Assembly: GCF_001865015.1 (NCBI RefSeq)
Contig: NZ_MJGV01000002.1
Coordinates: 125,848 to 189,847 of the forward strand
DNA from: Curtobacterium sp. MMLR14_010
GTDB lineage: Bacteria > Actinomycetota > Actinomycetes > Actinomycetales > Microbacteriaceae
Length of the DNA: 64,000 nt
Direction of reading: 5' to 3'
Part shown: piece by piece, positions 1-7,863 of the stretch
How positions within the stretch are numbered: position 1 is the stretch's first letter
How the letters are laid out: each line of letters starts with the position of its first letter
Position numbers and translations under genes: made by a program
Notes under the pieces: generated by a model
The model's input: only the letters and a program-made list of their open reading frames with translations
The model's database searches: none
What the model was told of the DNA's origin: nothing

Positions 1-39
1 CGCGCAGACCACGGGCACGGGCGCGTCGACGAGCAGTGA
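1..39 (+). CDS. C-terminal tail of an upstream gene (partial)
   Basis: The first reading frame runs open from the window edge for 12 codons to TGA at 37-39. The TGA overlaps the GTG start of the next gene as GTGA, the junction used repeatedly in this window. The tail (ends VDEQ) is too short to identify. If real, it is the upstream partner of the lipoprotein in an operon. Confidence 0.35.
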   Translation, partial: RADHGHGRVDEQ

Positions 40-452
40 CCCCGGTGATCGGCGTCCCGGCGCTGGTGCTCGTCCTCACGCTGTCGGGCTGCGGGGTCGT
101 CGGGTCGAGTGCCGCGGGCTCGTGTGCCCCCAAGGAGATCGAGCTCGGGGACTCGTCCCTGCACCCCGGTGGTGCAGTCGAGCTCAGCGTCGACTGGATG
201 ACCGCGACGTGCGAGGACACGGGTGGCGTGAACCGGGCGGCCGAGGACGTCGCGGTGTCCGTCACCCCGGCGTCCACGGGGCACGAGTACGTGCTGGCCA
301 CGGTGGACCGGGCCGTCGGCGAGCGGCACACCGTCCGTGGGCGGTTCACCCTGCCGGCCGACCTGCCCCTGGGCGACGCGACGCTCGCCGTGACGCTGCA
401 CATGGGCGACCGCGCGGAGGCGTCCCGGACGGTCACGATCACGGCTCCCTGA
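36..452 (+). CDS. Small secreted lipoprotein, unknown function
   Basis: A 138-aa protein with a lipoprotein signal: a hydrophobic run at residues 7-16 leads into LSGC, so Cys19 is the expected lipidated residue and the mature protein should be anchored on the outer face of the membrane. Two more cysteines (about 30 and 59) could form a disulfide. The rest alternates hydrophobic and polar residues like a small all-beta domain; no catalytic motif is visible. Start is GTG, overlapping the TGA of the upstream frame (GTGA), which suggests translational coupling. I do not recognise a family. The gene ends 150 bp before the convergent VOC gene; that gap holds a 16-bp tandem repeat. Confidence 0.75.
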   Translation: MTPVIGVPALVLVLTLSGCGVVGSSAAGSCAPKEIELGDSSLHPGGAVELSVDWMTATCEDTGGVNRAAEDVAVSVTPASTGHEYVLATVDRAVGERHTVRGRFTLPADLPLGDATLAVTLHMGDRAEASRTVTITAP

Positions 453-476
453 CGAGCCACGACGACCGGACCGGAC

Positions 477-556
477 CGGACCGGGACCAGCCCGGATCGG
501 GACCAGCCCGGACCGGGACCAGCCCGGACCGGGACCAGCCCGGACCGGGGCCAGCC
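477..556. repeat. Five tandem copies of a 16-bp repeat
   Basis: Unit CGGACCGGGACCAGCC at 477, 493, 509, 525 and 541; copies 2 and 5 each carry one substitution. Flanks continue as degenerate CCGGA repeats. It fills the junction between the 3' ends of two convergent genes. No protein-coding or hairpin function is evident. Confidence 0.9.
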
Positions 557-602
557 CGGACCAGGCTCGACCGGACTTGCCCGCGGGCCCGATCAGGTCG
601 GG

Positions 603-1151
603 TCAGATCGCGTAGGCGATCCTGTCCGTCTCCGACACCGGCGCCCACTTGGGCCGCGGCGCGTGCGCGAGGTAGGGCTGCGGGGTCGGGTAGCTCACGA
701 TCTCGAGCGTCGACCCCCACGGGGTGCGGGTGTAGACGAACCGGTTCCCGGCACCCGCCTCGGGACCGCGCAGGTCGCGCGGGTCGGAGTTGCGTCGACC
801 ACCGGCGGCCTCGACCTTGGCGAGGGTCGCGTCGAGGTCGTCCGCGTACACGGCGAGGTGCTGCCAGCCGAGGTCCGACGGGTGCGCGGGGTCGCGCTGG
901 TCCGGGCCCACGTACTCGAACAGCTCGAGCCCAGGACCCTCGGGGAGCGCGAGCATGCGGATGGCTCCCTGCGCCATCGAGGACGGCATGCCGAGGTACC
1001 GATGCGCTTCGGGCGTGCCGTTCGGTGCCTCGTCGCGGAGCCTGATGTCGTACAGGACGACGGCGTCGAGCGCCGCCATGAAGAACATCGTGGCTGCGTC
1101 GATGCACGGCACCGTGACGCCCACGTGGTCGATCCTGATTCCCCTGGTCAT
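603..1151 (-). CDS. VOC family (glyoxalase/dioxygenase-fold) protein
   Basis: A 182-aa cytoplasmic protein of the vicinal-oxygen-chelate superfamily, which uses paired beta-alpha-beta-beta-beta modules to bind a divalent metal. The N-terminal module opens with IRIDHVGVTV (His9) and the second with GWQHLAVYADDL (His98). Glu79 and Glu150 (in TPWGSTLEIV) sit where the other two metal ligands normally lie. The substrate cannot be read from the sequence; lactoylglutathione lyase, an extradiol-type enzyme or a resistance protein are all possible. ATG is at 1151, with a TAGAAA hexamer ending 6 nt before it and no ribosome-binding site, consistent with a leaderless transcript. Single gene, convergent with the lipoprotein. 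Confidence 0.85.
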   Translation of the reverse strand: MTRGIRIDHVGVTVPCIDAATMFFMAALDAVVLYDIRLRDEAPNGTPEAHRYLGMPSSMAQGAIRMLALPEGPGLELFEYVGPDQRDPAHPSDLGWQHLAVYADDLDATLAKVEAAGGRRNSDPRDLRGPEAGAGNRFVYTRTPWGSTLEIVSYPTPQPYLAHAPRPKWAPVSETDRIAYAI

Positions 1152-1157
1152 TCGTGA

Positions 1158-1163
1158 TTTCTA
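1158..1163 (-). promoter_or_regulatory. -10 element of the VOC gene
   Basis: Reads TAGAAA on the minus strand, followed by 6 nt and then the ATG at 1151. This is the same hexamer-to-start distance seen at about 20 other genes here, implying transcription begins at or next to the start codon. Confidence 0.45.
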
Positions 1164-1296
1164 GCAGCGCCACGACCCCGCCCGTCCGGCCGGACGGGAC
1201 CCGTGCGTCATCGCTGCGGCAACCCGCACGAGACTGCCAGGACGCACAGGATCGCGGTCCCCCACGGACGTTTGACGTCCAGCTCCGGGGCCGTGA

Positions 1297-2061
1297 TCAG
1301 GCCGTCGGCGGCACCGGTGTCCACGCCGGGAACGTCGCCGATCGGCCGTCGCCGGAGGACCGTCGCGTCACCCGACGTCCCACCCACGGCAGGACGTGCT
1401 GGCGGTAGTACCGGAGCTCCTCGGACGCCCGGGTGCGCGTGGAGTCGGGCAGTGTCGGGACGACGGGCGACGGGCCGTCGGCGATCGCGTGCAGTGCCAG
1501 GTCCGCGACGCGCTGGTGCCCGGTCGCGTTCATGTGCAGCCGGTCGTCGGACCAGAACTCCGCGCGTCCGAGGTGGGCGTCGCGGGAGACGTCGACGAAG
1601 GGCAGGTCGAGGCGCTGCGCGAGGCTGCCGAGCGCGTCGGCCCAGGCGTCCCCGCGGTGGTTGATCAGGCTGCCGAGCGGCATCCGCGCGCTCGGGTCGG
1701 CCGGGCTCAGCAGGGCGAACCGGATGCCGCGGGCGAGGACGCGTTCGATCTCCCGCTCGAGTCGTCCGGCCAGCGCGGCGGGGTCGAAGCGCGGTCGGAG
1801 CAGGTCGTTCCCGCCGGCGCAGAAGGTGACGAGCGTCGGCGCCGGGTCGAGTGCCAGCGCCGCGTCGAGCTGCCCGTCGAGGACCCCGGCGAGCAGGCGG
1901 CCGCGCACCGCGAGGTTGGCGTACTGCACCTCGGCCCCGTGCTGCGCCGCGAGTCCGCTCGCGAGACGTCCCGTCCACCCGGGCAGGGGGACGGAGCCCG
2001 TGTCGCCGATGCCCTCGGAGAAGCTGTCGCCGATCGCGACGTACCGGATGGTCTGGTCCAT
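1297..2061 (-). CDS. SGNH/GDSL-family esterase-lipase
   Basis: A 254-aa serine hydrolase of the SGNH family. Block I is GDSFSEG (residues 11-17, nucleophile Ser13), block III is GGND (Asn85 in the oxyanion hole), and block V is DDRLH (Asp173 and His176, completing the triad). There is no signal peptide, so it probably acts inside the cell on an acyl or acetyl ester; the substrate is unknown. I start it at ATG 2061 (MDQTIRYVAIGDS), because an AGGAAG lies just upstream and the family begins near the GDS block; the frame stays open another 25 codons upstream but into hairpin sequence. About 50 residues follow the catalytic core and are rich in Arg. Confidence 0.9.
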   Translation of the reverse strand: MDQTIRYVAIGDSFSEGIGDTGSVPLPGWTGRLASGLAAQHGAEVQYANLAVRGRLLAGVLDGQLDAALALDPAPTLVTFCAGGNDLLRPRFDPAALAGRLEREIERVLARGIRFALLSPADPSARMPLGSLINHRGDAWADALGSLAQRLDLPFVDVSRDAHLGRAEFWSDDRLHMNATGHQRVADLALHAIADGPSPVVPTLPDSTRTRASEELRYYRQHVLPWVGRRVTRRSSGDGRSATFPAWTPVPPTA

Positions 2062-2117
2062 GAGCCCATCTTCCTGCACACGCCTGTGCACGTTCCGGTG
2101 GTGCAGATGCGGACGGA

Positions 2118-2170
2118 CCGCCTGGAGGCCCGGCACCGGCCCGTCGGACCGGCACCGGGCTTCCAGGCGG
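2118..2170. terminator. Hairpin after the acetamidase gene, member of a dispersed repeat family
   Basis: Arms CCGCCTGGAGGCCCGG (2118-2133) and CCGGGCTTCCAGGCGG (2155-2170) pair with one mismatch. It lies 8 nt after the acetamidase stop codon on the minus strand, as expected for a terminator. The same arm sequence opens every unit of the 12.6 kb tandem array. Confidence 0.65.
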
Positions 2171-2178
2171 TCACCTGC

Positions 2179-3108
2179 TCAGAGCACCGACTTGGGCACC
2201 CGGTGCAGCGTCACCGCCCCGACGGCGGCGAACGGGTGCAGTGGGTCCGGCGCCCCGGAGCCGGTGGGTCCGCCGAGCTTGGAGTCGCCGACGGCGCTGA
2301 GGACCGCGTAGGCGTCGTCGGCGTCCCAGCCGTGCTCGTCGACGAGGAACGCGAAGGCGTCCTCGTAGCCGCGGCGCACGCTCTCCTGCACGGGCTCGCC
2401 GAGGCCGACGAAGAGCCAGTCCTCCGACGTCTCGATGCGCGGTGCCCGCAGCGTGGGGCCGCCCTTCACGAGGTCGACGGACACGACGGCGGTGCCCTGG
2501 GCCTCGATCGCGACGAAGGACGACTCGCCCTCGGCCATGAGCGCGTGGATGTCCCCGATCGACAGCAGCGCCCCGGGCACGCGGACGGGCAGGTACACGG
2601 TGGAGCCGGGGCGGGCCTCGGTGACGTCCATGTTCCCGCCCTCGGGGTACGCCGGCATGATCGTCGAGTTCTCGCCCTCGGCCGGGGCCGTGCCGATGCA
2701 GCCGATCATCGGGCGGACGGGGAACCGGTGCCGGTCGGACACCTGCACCATCCCGTCCTCGATCTGGCAGCGGCGAGTGAAGACACGGTCGCCCATCACG
2801 TGCTGCAGCGCACCGGACCCCGGCAGCGAGACCGACCAGCCGTGCGTGGTCAGCTCGATCGCGTGGATCGTGACGGCCAGGGTGTCGCCCGGCTCTGCCC
2901 CCTCGACGTGGACCGGGCCGGTGACGGGGTTGATCGGTGCCTGAAGCTGCGCCATGTCGTGGTGGTCGTCGAGCTCGGCGTACACGGCGTCCGTCGTCTC
3001 GAAGCCGATCGTCTCGCCGGTGCCCGGGCGGATCGTCAGGACGGGCTGCCGGTCGGCGGCGAACCCGGGGCGGCCGAGCGAGTTCGGCAGGAGGTGATCG
3101 GGGGTCAT
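2179..3108 (-). CDS. Acetamidase/formamidase family amidase
   Basis: A 309-aa FmdA/AmdA-family amidase, which hydrolyses short aliphatic amides to ammonia and the carboxylate. Family landmarks are visible in order: NPVTGPVHVEGAEPGDTL (about 60-77), IGCIGTAP, then GGNMD with YLPVRVPGALLSIGDIHA following, the signature central segment. Length matches the family. ATG 3108 overlaps the TGA of the upstream permease gene as ATGA, so the two are translationally coupled. That pairing suggests the permease brings in the amide or a related amino compound. The true substrate is not determined; some members act on other amides. Confidence 0.9.
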   Translation of the reverse strand: MTPDHLLPNSLGRPGFAADRQPVLTIRPGTGETIGFETTDAVYAELDDHHDMAQLQAPINPVTGPVHVEGAEPGDTLAVTIHAIELTTHGWSVSLPGSGALQHVMGDRVFTRRCQIEDGMVQVSDRHRFPVRPMIGCIGTAPAEGENSTIMPAYPEGGNMDVTEARPGSTVYLPVRVPGALLSIGDIHALMAEGESSFVAIEAQGTAVVSVDLVKGGPTLRAPRIETSEDWLFVGLGEPVQESVRRGYEDAFAFLVDEHGWDADDAYAVLSAVGDSKLGGPTGSGAPDPLHPFAAVGAVTLHRVPKSVL

Positions 3109-4496
3109 CGGACGTCTCCTTCGGCGCCGACCTCGGTGGACCGGCCGGTGAAGCGGTAGTAGAGGAACACGAGGGCACCGACGGCGAGCCAGATGATGCC
3201 GCCGACCTTCGCCTCGACGGCGGCGTTGAGCAGCACGTAGCCGATGATCAGGAAGCCGACGAGTGGCACGACGAGGTGCAGCAGCCAGTTGCGGGACGTC
3301 CCCTTCACGATGTGGTGCACGAACACGGAGACGTGCAGGAGCATGAAGCCGAACAGGGCGCCGAAGTTCACCAGGGACGAGATCGTGTCGATCTGCCCGA
3401 CGAAGAACAGCACCAGGATCGCGGAGAGCACCGACACGACGATGATCGCGTTCTGCGGGACCTTGCGGCCGTTGAGCGTGTGCAGGAACGCGGGCAGCTG
3501 GCGGTCGCGGCTCATCGAGAAGAGCAGGCGGCTGGTGGCGGCCTGCGCGGCCATGGCGTTCGCGATGCCGACGGCGAGCACGTTCACGGCGAAGAACGCG
3601 GTCGCCCAGCCGCTCGAGGACGCCTGCTCGACGATCGTGAAGAAGGCGTTCCCCGCCTCGCTCTTCGGGAACGCGTCGCGACCGCCAGCGAGCGCGCTGG
3701 CGAGCCAGGTCTGCAGCACGAACAGGAACGCGACGATGAGGAGCGCCAGGATCATCGCCGTGCCCGCTCCGCCGCGGCGCCCGGTCGACTCCTCGGACAG
3801 GGTCGAGATGCCGTCGAAGCCGAGGAAGCTCAGCACCGCGATCGACAGCGCCGAGGCGATCAGGGGTGCCGACACCTTGGCCGGGTCCCAGATCTGGTCG
3901 GTGCTGAACGTCGCGTCCGGGACGGTGCCGCCCGTGAGCGCGGTCACGGCGATGATCACGAAGACCACCACGAACACGAGCTCGATGAGCAGGAAGACGC
4001 GGTTCGCGAGCTTGAGCGAGGACACCCCGGCCAGGTTGATCACGGTGTTGATCGCCACGAAGACGAGCGCCCACAGCCACCGCGGGGTGCCGGGGAAGAT
4101 GCCGACCATGCTCTCTGCCGCGAAGACGTAGAGCAGCGTCGGGACGAGCAGGTAGTCGAGCAGGATCGCCCACCCGGCGAAGAACCCGGCGGTCGGGTGG
4201 ATGCCGCGGCCGACGTACGAGAACACGCTGCCGGCGAGGGGGATCGACTTCGCCATCTGCGCGTAGGCGAGGGCGGTGAAGATCATCGCCACGAGTCCGA
4301 CCACGTAGACGAGCGGAACCATGCCGGACGAGGCGTTGTAGACGGTGCCGAAGATGGCCCACGGGGCGATCGGCACCATGAAGACGAGCCCGTAGATGAG
4401 CAGGTCGGTGGTGGAGACGGAGCGCTTCAGCTCCTGCTTGTAGCCGTAGGCCTCGAGCTGCTGCTGTGAGGAGAGCTCGGTGTGCTGCTGCGACAT
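3105..4496 (-). CDS. APC-superfamily amino acid permease
   Basis: A 463-aa integral membrane transporter of the amino acid-polyamine-organocation superfamily. About twelve hydrophobic segments are visible from STTDLLIYGLVFMVPIAP onward; the first helices carry the Gly-rich pattern (SSGMVPLVYVVGLVAMIFTALAYAQM) typical of the broken substrate-binding helices. Start chosen at ATG 4496 (MSQQHTEL); the frame stays open 58 codons upstream, but that stretch is Pro/Ser-rich, has no membrane segment and is unlike the family N-terminus. It overlaps the acetamidase by 4 nt. Substrate is unknown: an amino acid, amide or amine fits the context. Confidence 0.9.
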   Translation of the reverse strand: MSQQHTELSSQQQLEAYGYKQELKRSVSTTDLLIYGLVFMVPIAPWAIFGTVYNASSGMVPLVYVVGLVAMIFTALAYAQMAKSIPLAGSVFSYVGRGIHPTAGFFAGWAILLDYLLVPTLLYVFAAESMVGIFPGTPRWLWALVFVAINTVINLAGVSSLKLANRVFLLIELVFVVVFVIIAVTALTGGTVPDATFSTDQIWDPAKVSAPLIASALSIAVLSFLGFDGISTLSEESTGRRGGAGTAMILALLIVAFLFVLQTWLASALAGGRDAFPKSEAGNAFFTIVEQASSSGWATAFFAVNVLAVGIANAMAAQAATSRLLFSMSRDRQLPAFLHTLNGRKVPQNAIIVVSVLSAILVLFFVGQIDTISSLVNFGALFGFMLLHVSVFVHHIVKGTSRNWLLHLVVPLVGFLIIGYVLLNAAVEAKVGGIIWLAVGALVFLYYRFTGRSTEVGAEGDVR

Positions 4497-4629
4497 GACG
4501 GTTCCGTTTCGGGTTGAGGGACGGTGCTGAGGGGGCGGTGCTGTCGGAAGGGCGGTGCTGTCCGTGGGCGGGGCGGACAGGAGGCGCGGGGCGGGCTGCT
4601 GGGGAGCCTCCCGTCCGGCCGTGGTCGGG

Positions 4630-5535
4630 TCAGGCGTCGTCGTGTGCGGCCAGGAAGGCCGCGACGACACGGCGGAACTCCGCCGGCTGTTCCAGGTGGC
4701 TGCAGTGGCTGGCCCCGGCGAAGACGTGCTGGTGGACGTCGGCGATGCGGTCGACGAACGGGGCCCAGGTGGCAGGGGTCGCCTCGTCGTGCTCGCCGGC
4801 GACGACGAGCGTGGGGACGGTGACGCGGTCGAGTCGGTCGATGACGGTCCAGTCGCGCATGGTGCCGATGACGTGGAACTCGTTCGGGCCGTTCATGGTG
4901 TGGTAGACCGTCGGCTCGGCCTCCATCTGGGCCTCCGAATCGACGAAGTCCTGCGGCATGGGGACGACGCGGCAGACGTGGCGCTCGTAGAACACCTGCG
5001 TGGCGGCGACGTACTCCGGCGCGTCCGTGGTGCCGGCCTCCTCGTGCCGGGTCAGCGTCTCCTGCACGTCGGCGGGCAGCTGCGCGCGGAGCTCGGCGGC
5101 GCCCTCGACCCAGAGCTGCATCGAGGCGGGGGAGTTGCAGATCAAGAGCGACCGGAGCCCCTCGGGCTGCCGCACCGCGATCTCGGCGCCGAGCATGCCG
5201 CCCCAGGACTGCCCGAGCACGTGGTGCTCCCCGAGGTCCAGGTGCTCGACGAGCGCGGTGTACTCGTCGACGAACAGCTGAGGCTGCCAGGAGTCGACCG
5301 GGGCATCCGGTCGATGGGAGCTGCGACCGCAGCCGAACTGGTCGTGGTGGACGACGGTGCGCCCGGTCTCGTCCGCCAGGGCGGCGAGGTTGCGGAGGTA
5401 GTCGTGCGCCATGCCGGGGCCGCCGTGCAGCACGACGAGGGGCAGGGCGCCGGGGACGGGCGTGTCCGGAGTGGTGATCCGGTACCAGGTCTCGCCGTCC
5501 TGGAACGGCATCGTGGATTCGCTGACGCGGGACAT
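4630..5535 (-). CDS. Proline iminopeptidase-family alpha/beta hydrolase
   Basis: A 301-aa alpha/beta hydrolase of the proline iminopeptidase type (peptidase family S33), which removes N-terminal Pro or other residues from peptides or amides. Visible motifs: HGGPG oxyanion segment (37-41), GQSWGG nucleophile elbow (Ser110), Asp250 in GEHDEATP and His277 in GASHCSHLE. No signal peptide. ATG 5535 is preferred; ATG 5547, four codons upstream, is also possible. It lies divergent from the GntR gene across 94 bp and 133 bp upstream of the permease, so hydrolase, permease and amidase are likely one functional unit releasing and importing an amino acid amide or peptide; that is inference. Confidence 0.88.
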   Translation of the reverse strand: MSRVSESTMPFQDGETWYRITTPDTPVPGALPLVVLHGGPGMAHDYLRNLAALADETGRTVVHHDQFGCGRSSHRPDAPVDSWQPQLFVDEYTALVEHLDLGEHHVLGQSWGGMLGAEIAVRQPEGLRSLLICNSPASMQLWVEGAAELRAQLPADVQETLTRHEEAGTTDAPEYVAATQVFYERHVCRVVPMPQDFVDSEAQMEAEPTVYHTMNGPNEFHVIGTMRDWTVIDRLDRVTVPTLVVAGEHDEATPATWAPFVDRIADVHQHVFAGASHCSHLEQPAEFRRVVAAFLAAHDDA

Positions 5536-5556
5536 GACGGTCAGCATGGACGGGCG

Positions 5557-5578
5557 AAAGGTCCCAGGCAAGACCTTT
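5557..5578. promoter_or_regulatory. Candidate GntR operator in the divergent promoter region
   Basis: A perfect inverted repeat, AAAGGTC (5557-5563), 8-nt spacer, GACCTTT (5572-5578), lies between the divergent hydrolase and GntR genes. It cannot be a terminator for either gene, and its position suits autoregulation plus control of the hydrolase-permease-amidase set. Binding is inferred. Confidence 0.5.
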
Positions 5579-5629
5579 TCTCCTCGTTTAACGTGGTCGT
5601 AACAGGGCAACGCGGCGGAGAGGGGTCTC

Positions 5630-6364
5630 GTGACGGTTCGTGCGCCGGAGACCCGCGTCGACGAGGTCGAGGACCGCCTGGTCACCGCCGTCGCCGTAGG
5701 GGAGTACCTGCCCGGCACGGGGCTGCCACCGGAGCGGGAACTCGCCGCGCTGCTCGGGGTCGCCCGGGTCACCGTGCGCGGCGCGCTCGCCCGGCTGGTC
5801 GACCGCGGGCTGCTCGAGACCCGACGCGGTCGTGGCGGCGGCACCTTCGTCAGGACGCAGTGGCCGGACTCCTCGTCCGAGGCCGTCGGCCGCGCGCTGC
5901 TCGCCCGGTGGGCCGGCATCCAGGACAGCGCCGACGCCATCGCCCTGCTGCACGGTGCGCTCGCGACGGCTGCCGCCGAGCGGGTCACGCCGTCCGAGGC
6001 CACGGCCATCCGGCAGTGCCTGGAGGCCTTCCGTGTCGCGGCGTCCGGCGCCGAGAAGCAGCAGGCCGACGCGGTGCTGCACCGCACGATCATCGAGGCC
6101 GCCCGCAACGAGGCCCTGCGCGCGGCGCTCGCCGGCCTCGAGGCGCAGATCTCGATCGCCGCTCCTGCCCACCTGTGGGGCACCGCCGACGGGATGAGCG
6201 CGATGGAGGAGCGGGCGCTGCACGAGCACGAGGCCCTCGTCGACGCCGTGTGCGACGGACGCGCCGCGGACGCCGGGGTCATCGCGAGGAGACACGTCGG
6301 GATCGACGTCGAGCTCCTGCAGCAGGCGATGCTCCGCGCGGGTCAGGTGCCGACCCAGGGCTGA
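5630..6364 (+). CDS. GntR-family regulator, FadR/FCD subgroup
   Basis: A 244-aa transcription factor. The N-terminal winged helix-turn-helix (about 11-78) carries the GntR pattern LPPERELAALLGVARVTVRGAL followed by a Gly-rich wing. The C-terminal all-helical FCD-type ligand domain (about 95-230) has spaced Asp/His residues (DAVLHRTI, EHEALVDAV) that may bind a metal or carboxylate effector. GTG start at 5630 is preceded by GAGAGGGG as ribosome-binding site. Divergent from the hydrolase/permease/amidase genes, the most likely targets; the effector would be their substrate or product. Confidence 0.9.
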   Translation: MTVRAPETRVDEVEDRLVTAVAVGEYLPGTGLPPERELAALLGVARVTVRGALARLVDRGLLETRRGRGGGTFVRTQWPDSSSEAVGRALLARWAGIQDSADAIALLHGALATAAAERVTPSEATAIRQCLEAFRVAASGAEKQQADAVLHRTIIEAARNEALRAALAGLEAQISIAAPAHLWGTADGMSAMEERALHEHEALVDAVCDGRAADAGVIARRHVGIDVELLQQAMLRAGQVPTQG

Positions 6365-6581
6365 CCGGGCCACCCGAGGCATCGGCGCGTTCTGGACGAA
6401 CCGTTCCTGCCATGCGGCACGAGGTGGTACAAGCTCCCTCTACTGGGGGTAGGGAACCAGTGTCAACCCCGTTCCGCCTGTCGTCCGTGCCACGTAACAT
6501 CCTCCGCGAGTGGCTGAGAGGCGGTCGCTCGGACACCGCTCGGGACAGTGGTGTCGTGGTCACGTCAGGGAGTGACAACGC

Positions 6582-7343
6582 ATGCAGAACCGCACCACGA
6601 AGAGGGCAGCGCTCGCCGCAGTGCTCCTCTCCGCCACGCTCGTCGCCGTGCCGCTCCAGGCGGACACCACCGCGTCGGCTGCGACGGTCTCGGCCCCGGT
6701 CGGGAACATCAAGCACTTCAAGCAGGTCTTCACGCAGAACTTCGGCAAGGCCGCTGCGGCCAAGGGGGCGATGGCGTCGACGTACGCCAAGTCCTGGCAG
6801 CCCTACCCGGACGGGATGGGCGGCATGTACTGGTCCGGTTCGCAGGTCAGCGTGCGGAACGGGTCGATGGACGTCGCGCTCGACGGCAAGCACGGTGCCG
6901 CCGGCACGTTCGGCACGCCGAGCGGCGCGTGGGGCAACGTCGGTGGCAAGTTCACCGTCCGCGCTCGGGCCACCGGCGGCACCGGGAACGGTGCCGCGTT
7001 CATCCTCTGGCCGACCTCGAACACGTGGTCGGAGGGCGAGATCGACTACCCCGAAGCGAACTTCGAGAGCTCGCCGATGCTCCACCACCACTCGATGCGT
7101 GCCGGCTCCGAGGCGAACGCGATGAGCCTGTCGACGAACGTGTCGTGGCGGGACTGGCACACGTACTCGATCGAGTGGGTGCCGGGCAAGAGCGTGAAGT
7201 ACCGGCTCGACAGCAAGGTCATCAAGATCGTCAAGAAGGACGTCCCGAGGACCCCGCACCGCTACATGTTCCAGGTGGGCAACTGGGGCGCCTCCGGCCA
7301 CCTCTACATCGACTACGTGACGATGTACAAGTACGTCGCCTGA
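6582..7343 (+). CDS. Secreted glycoside hydrolase family 16 protein
   Basis: A 253-aa exported protein with an N-terminal signal peptide (KRAALAAVLLSATLVAVPLQA, probable cleavage around 27-34). The body is a GH16 beta-jelly roll: EIDYPE at 153-158 fits the family active-site pattern, giving Glu153 as nucleophile and Glu158 as acid/base, with aromatic residues (Trp143, Trp149) nearby. GH16 enzymes cleave beta-1,3 or beta-1,4 glucans or galactans; which polysaccharide is used here cannot be told. Single domain, no binding module. AGGGAG at 6567-6572 lies 9 nt before the ATG. A 217-bp leader region upstream holds no gene. The plant cell wall is a plausible target. Confidence 0.88.
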   Translation: MQNRTTKRAALAAVLLSATLVAVPLQADTTASAATVSAPVGNIKHFKQVFTQNFGKAAAAKGAMASTYAKSWQPYPDGMGGMYWSGSQVSVRNGSMDVALDGKHGAAGTFGTPSGAWGNVGGKFTVRARATGGTGNGAAFILWPTSNTWSEGEIDYPEANFESSPMLHHHSMRAGSEANAMSLSTNVSWRDWHTYSIEWVPGKSVKYRLDSKVIKIVKKDVPRTPHRYMFQVGNWGASGHLYIDYVTMYKYVA

Positions 7344-7355
7344 CCCGACGGGCCC

Positions 7356-7826
7356 CTAGCTCGCTGCGTCGCCGGAGGACCGGAGCTCGGAGGCCAGCGA
7401 GCGGTTCCGCTCGGTGATCAGGCGCACCAGGTGCCGCCGGAGCACCAGGACCTCGGCGATCCGCCCGAGCGGACCGAGCGGCGCGCGGAACTCGATGGTG
7501 TCGACCATCTGCGTGCCGCGAGCCGACGGCTCGAACCGGTGCTCGTGCCGGAACCGGGCGAACGGACCACGCACCTGTTCGTCGACGAACCGGTGGGGAG
7601 CCTCCAGGGCGGTGATCTGGCTGGTCATCCGCCAGACGACGCCGAGGTGGCGGGCCCGCCACGTGACGGACTCACCGAGCCCGATGGTGCCGCTGGTCGT
7701 GCCGTCGACGGCACGCTCGCCGGTGGCGGCCATCGACCGCTCGTGCGCGCCGATGTCGAGGGACAGCGCGAACGCCCGTGCTGGCGGCGCATCGAGTCCG
7801 GTCTGGATGCGGAAGGTCACAGTCAT
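7356..7826 (-). CDS. SRPBCC-family protein
   Basis: A 156-aa START/Bet v 1-fold protein. It opens MTVTFRIQTGLDAPPARAFALSLDIGAHERSM, and the HRFVDEQVRGPFARFRHEHRFE segment followed by TQMVDTIEFRAPLGPLGRIAEVLVLRRHLVRLI is typical of polyketide-cyclase/lipid-binding SRPBCC proteins often labelled cell-division-inhibitor-like. No catalytic residues are evident; it probably binds a hydrophobic ligand. ATG 7826 is preceded by CAGGAT and a 6-nt gap, so the mRNA is probably leaderless. It ends 12 bp from the convergent GH16 gene, leaving no room for a shared terminator hairpin. Confidence 0.8.
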   Translation of the reverse strand: MTVTFRIQTGLDAPPARAFALSLDIGAHERSMAATGERAVDGTTSGTIGLGESVTWRARHLGVVWRMTSQITALEAPHRFVDEQVRGPFARFRHEHRFEPSARGTQMVDTIEFRAPLGPLGRIAEVLVLRRHLVRLITERNRSLASELRSSGDAAS

Positions 7827-7832
7827 GGTCCG

Positions 7833-7857
7833 ATCCTGGCCGCCCAGACGGCAGGAT
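7833..7857. promoter_or_regulatory. Divergent pair of -10 elements (SRPBCC gene and YeiH-type exporter)
   Basis: Only 37 bp separate the two divergent starts. A minus-strand CAGGAT (7833-7838) sits 6 nt from ATG 7826, and a plus-strand CAGGAT (7852-7857) sits 6 nt from GTG 7864. Both genes therefore look leaderless, with overlapping promoters. Confidence 0.5.
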
Positions 7858-7863
7858 GGTGCC

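Noticed and set aside
5586..5603. Second GntR operator (GTTTAACGTGGTCGTAAC)
   Set aside because: Only the outermost three bases pair; too weak to support.
4555..7125. 856-codon open frame on the plus strand
   Set aside because: It runs antisense to the hydrolase gene and then through two regulator/GH16 genes in the wrong frame; typical high-GC shadow frame.
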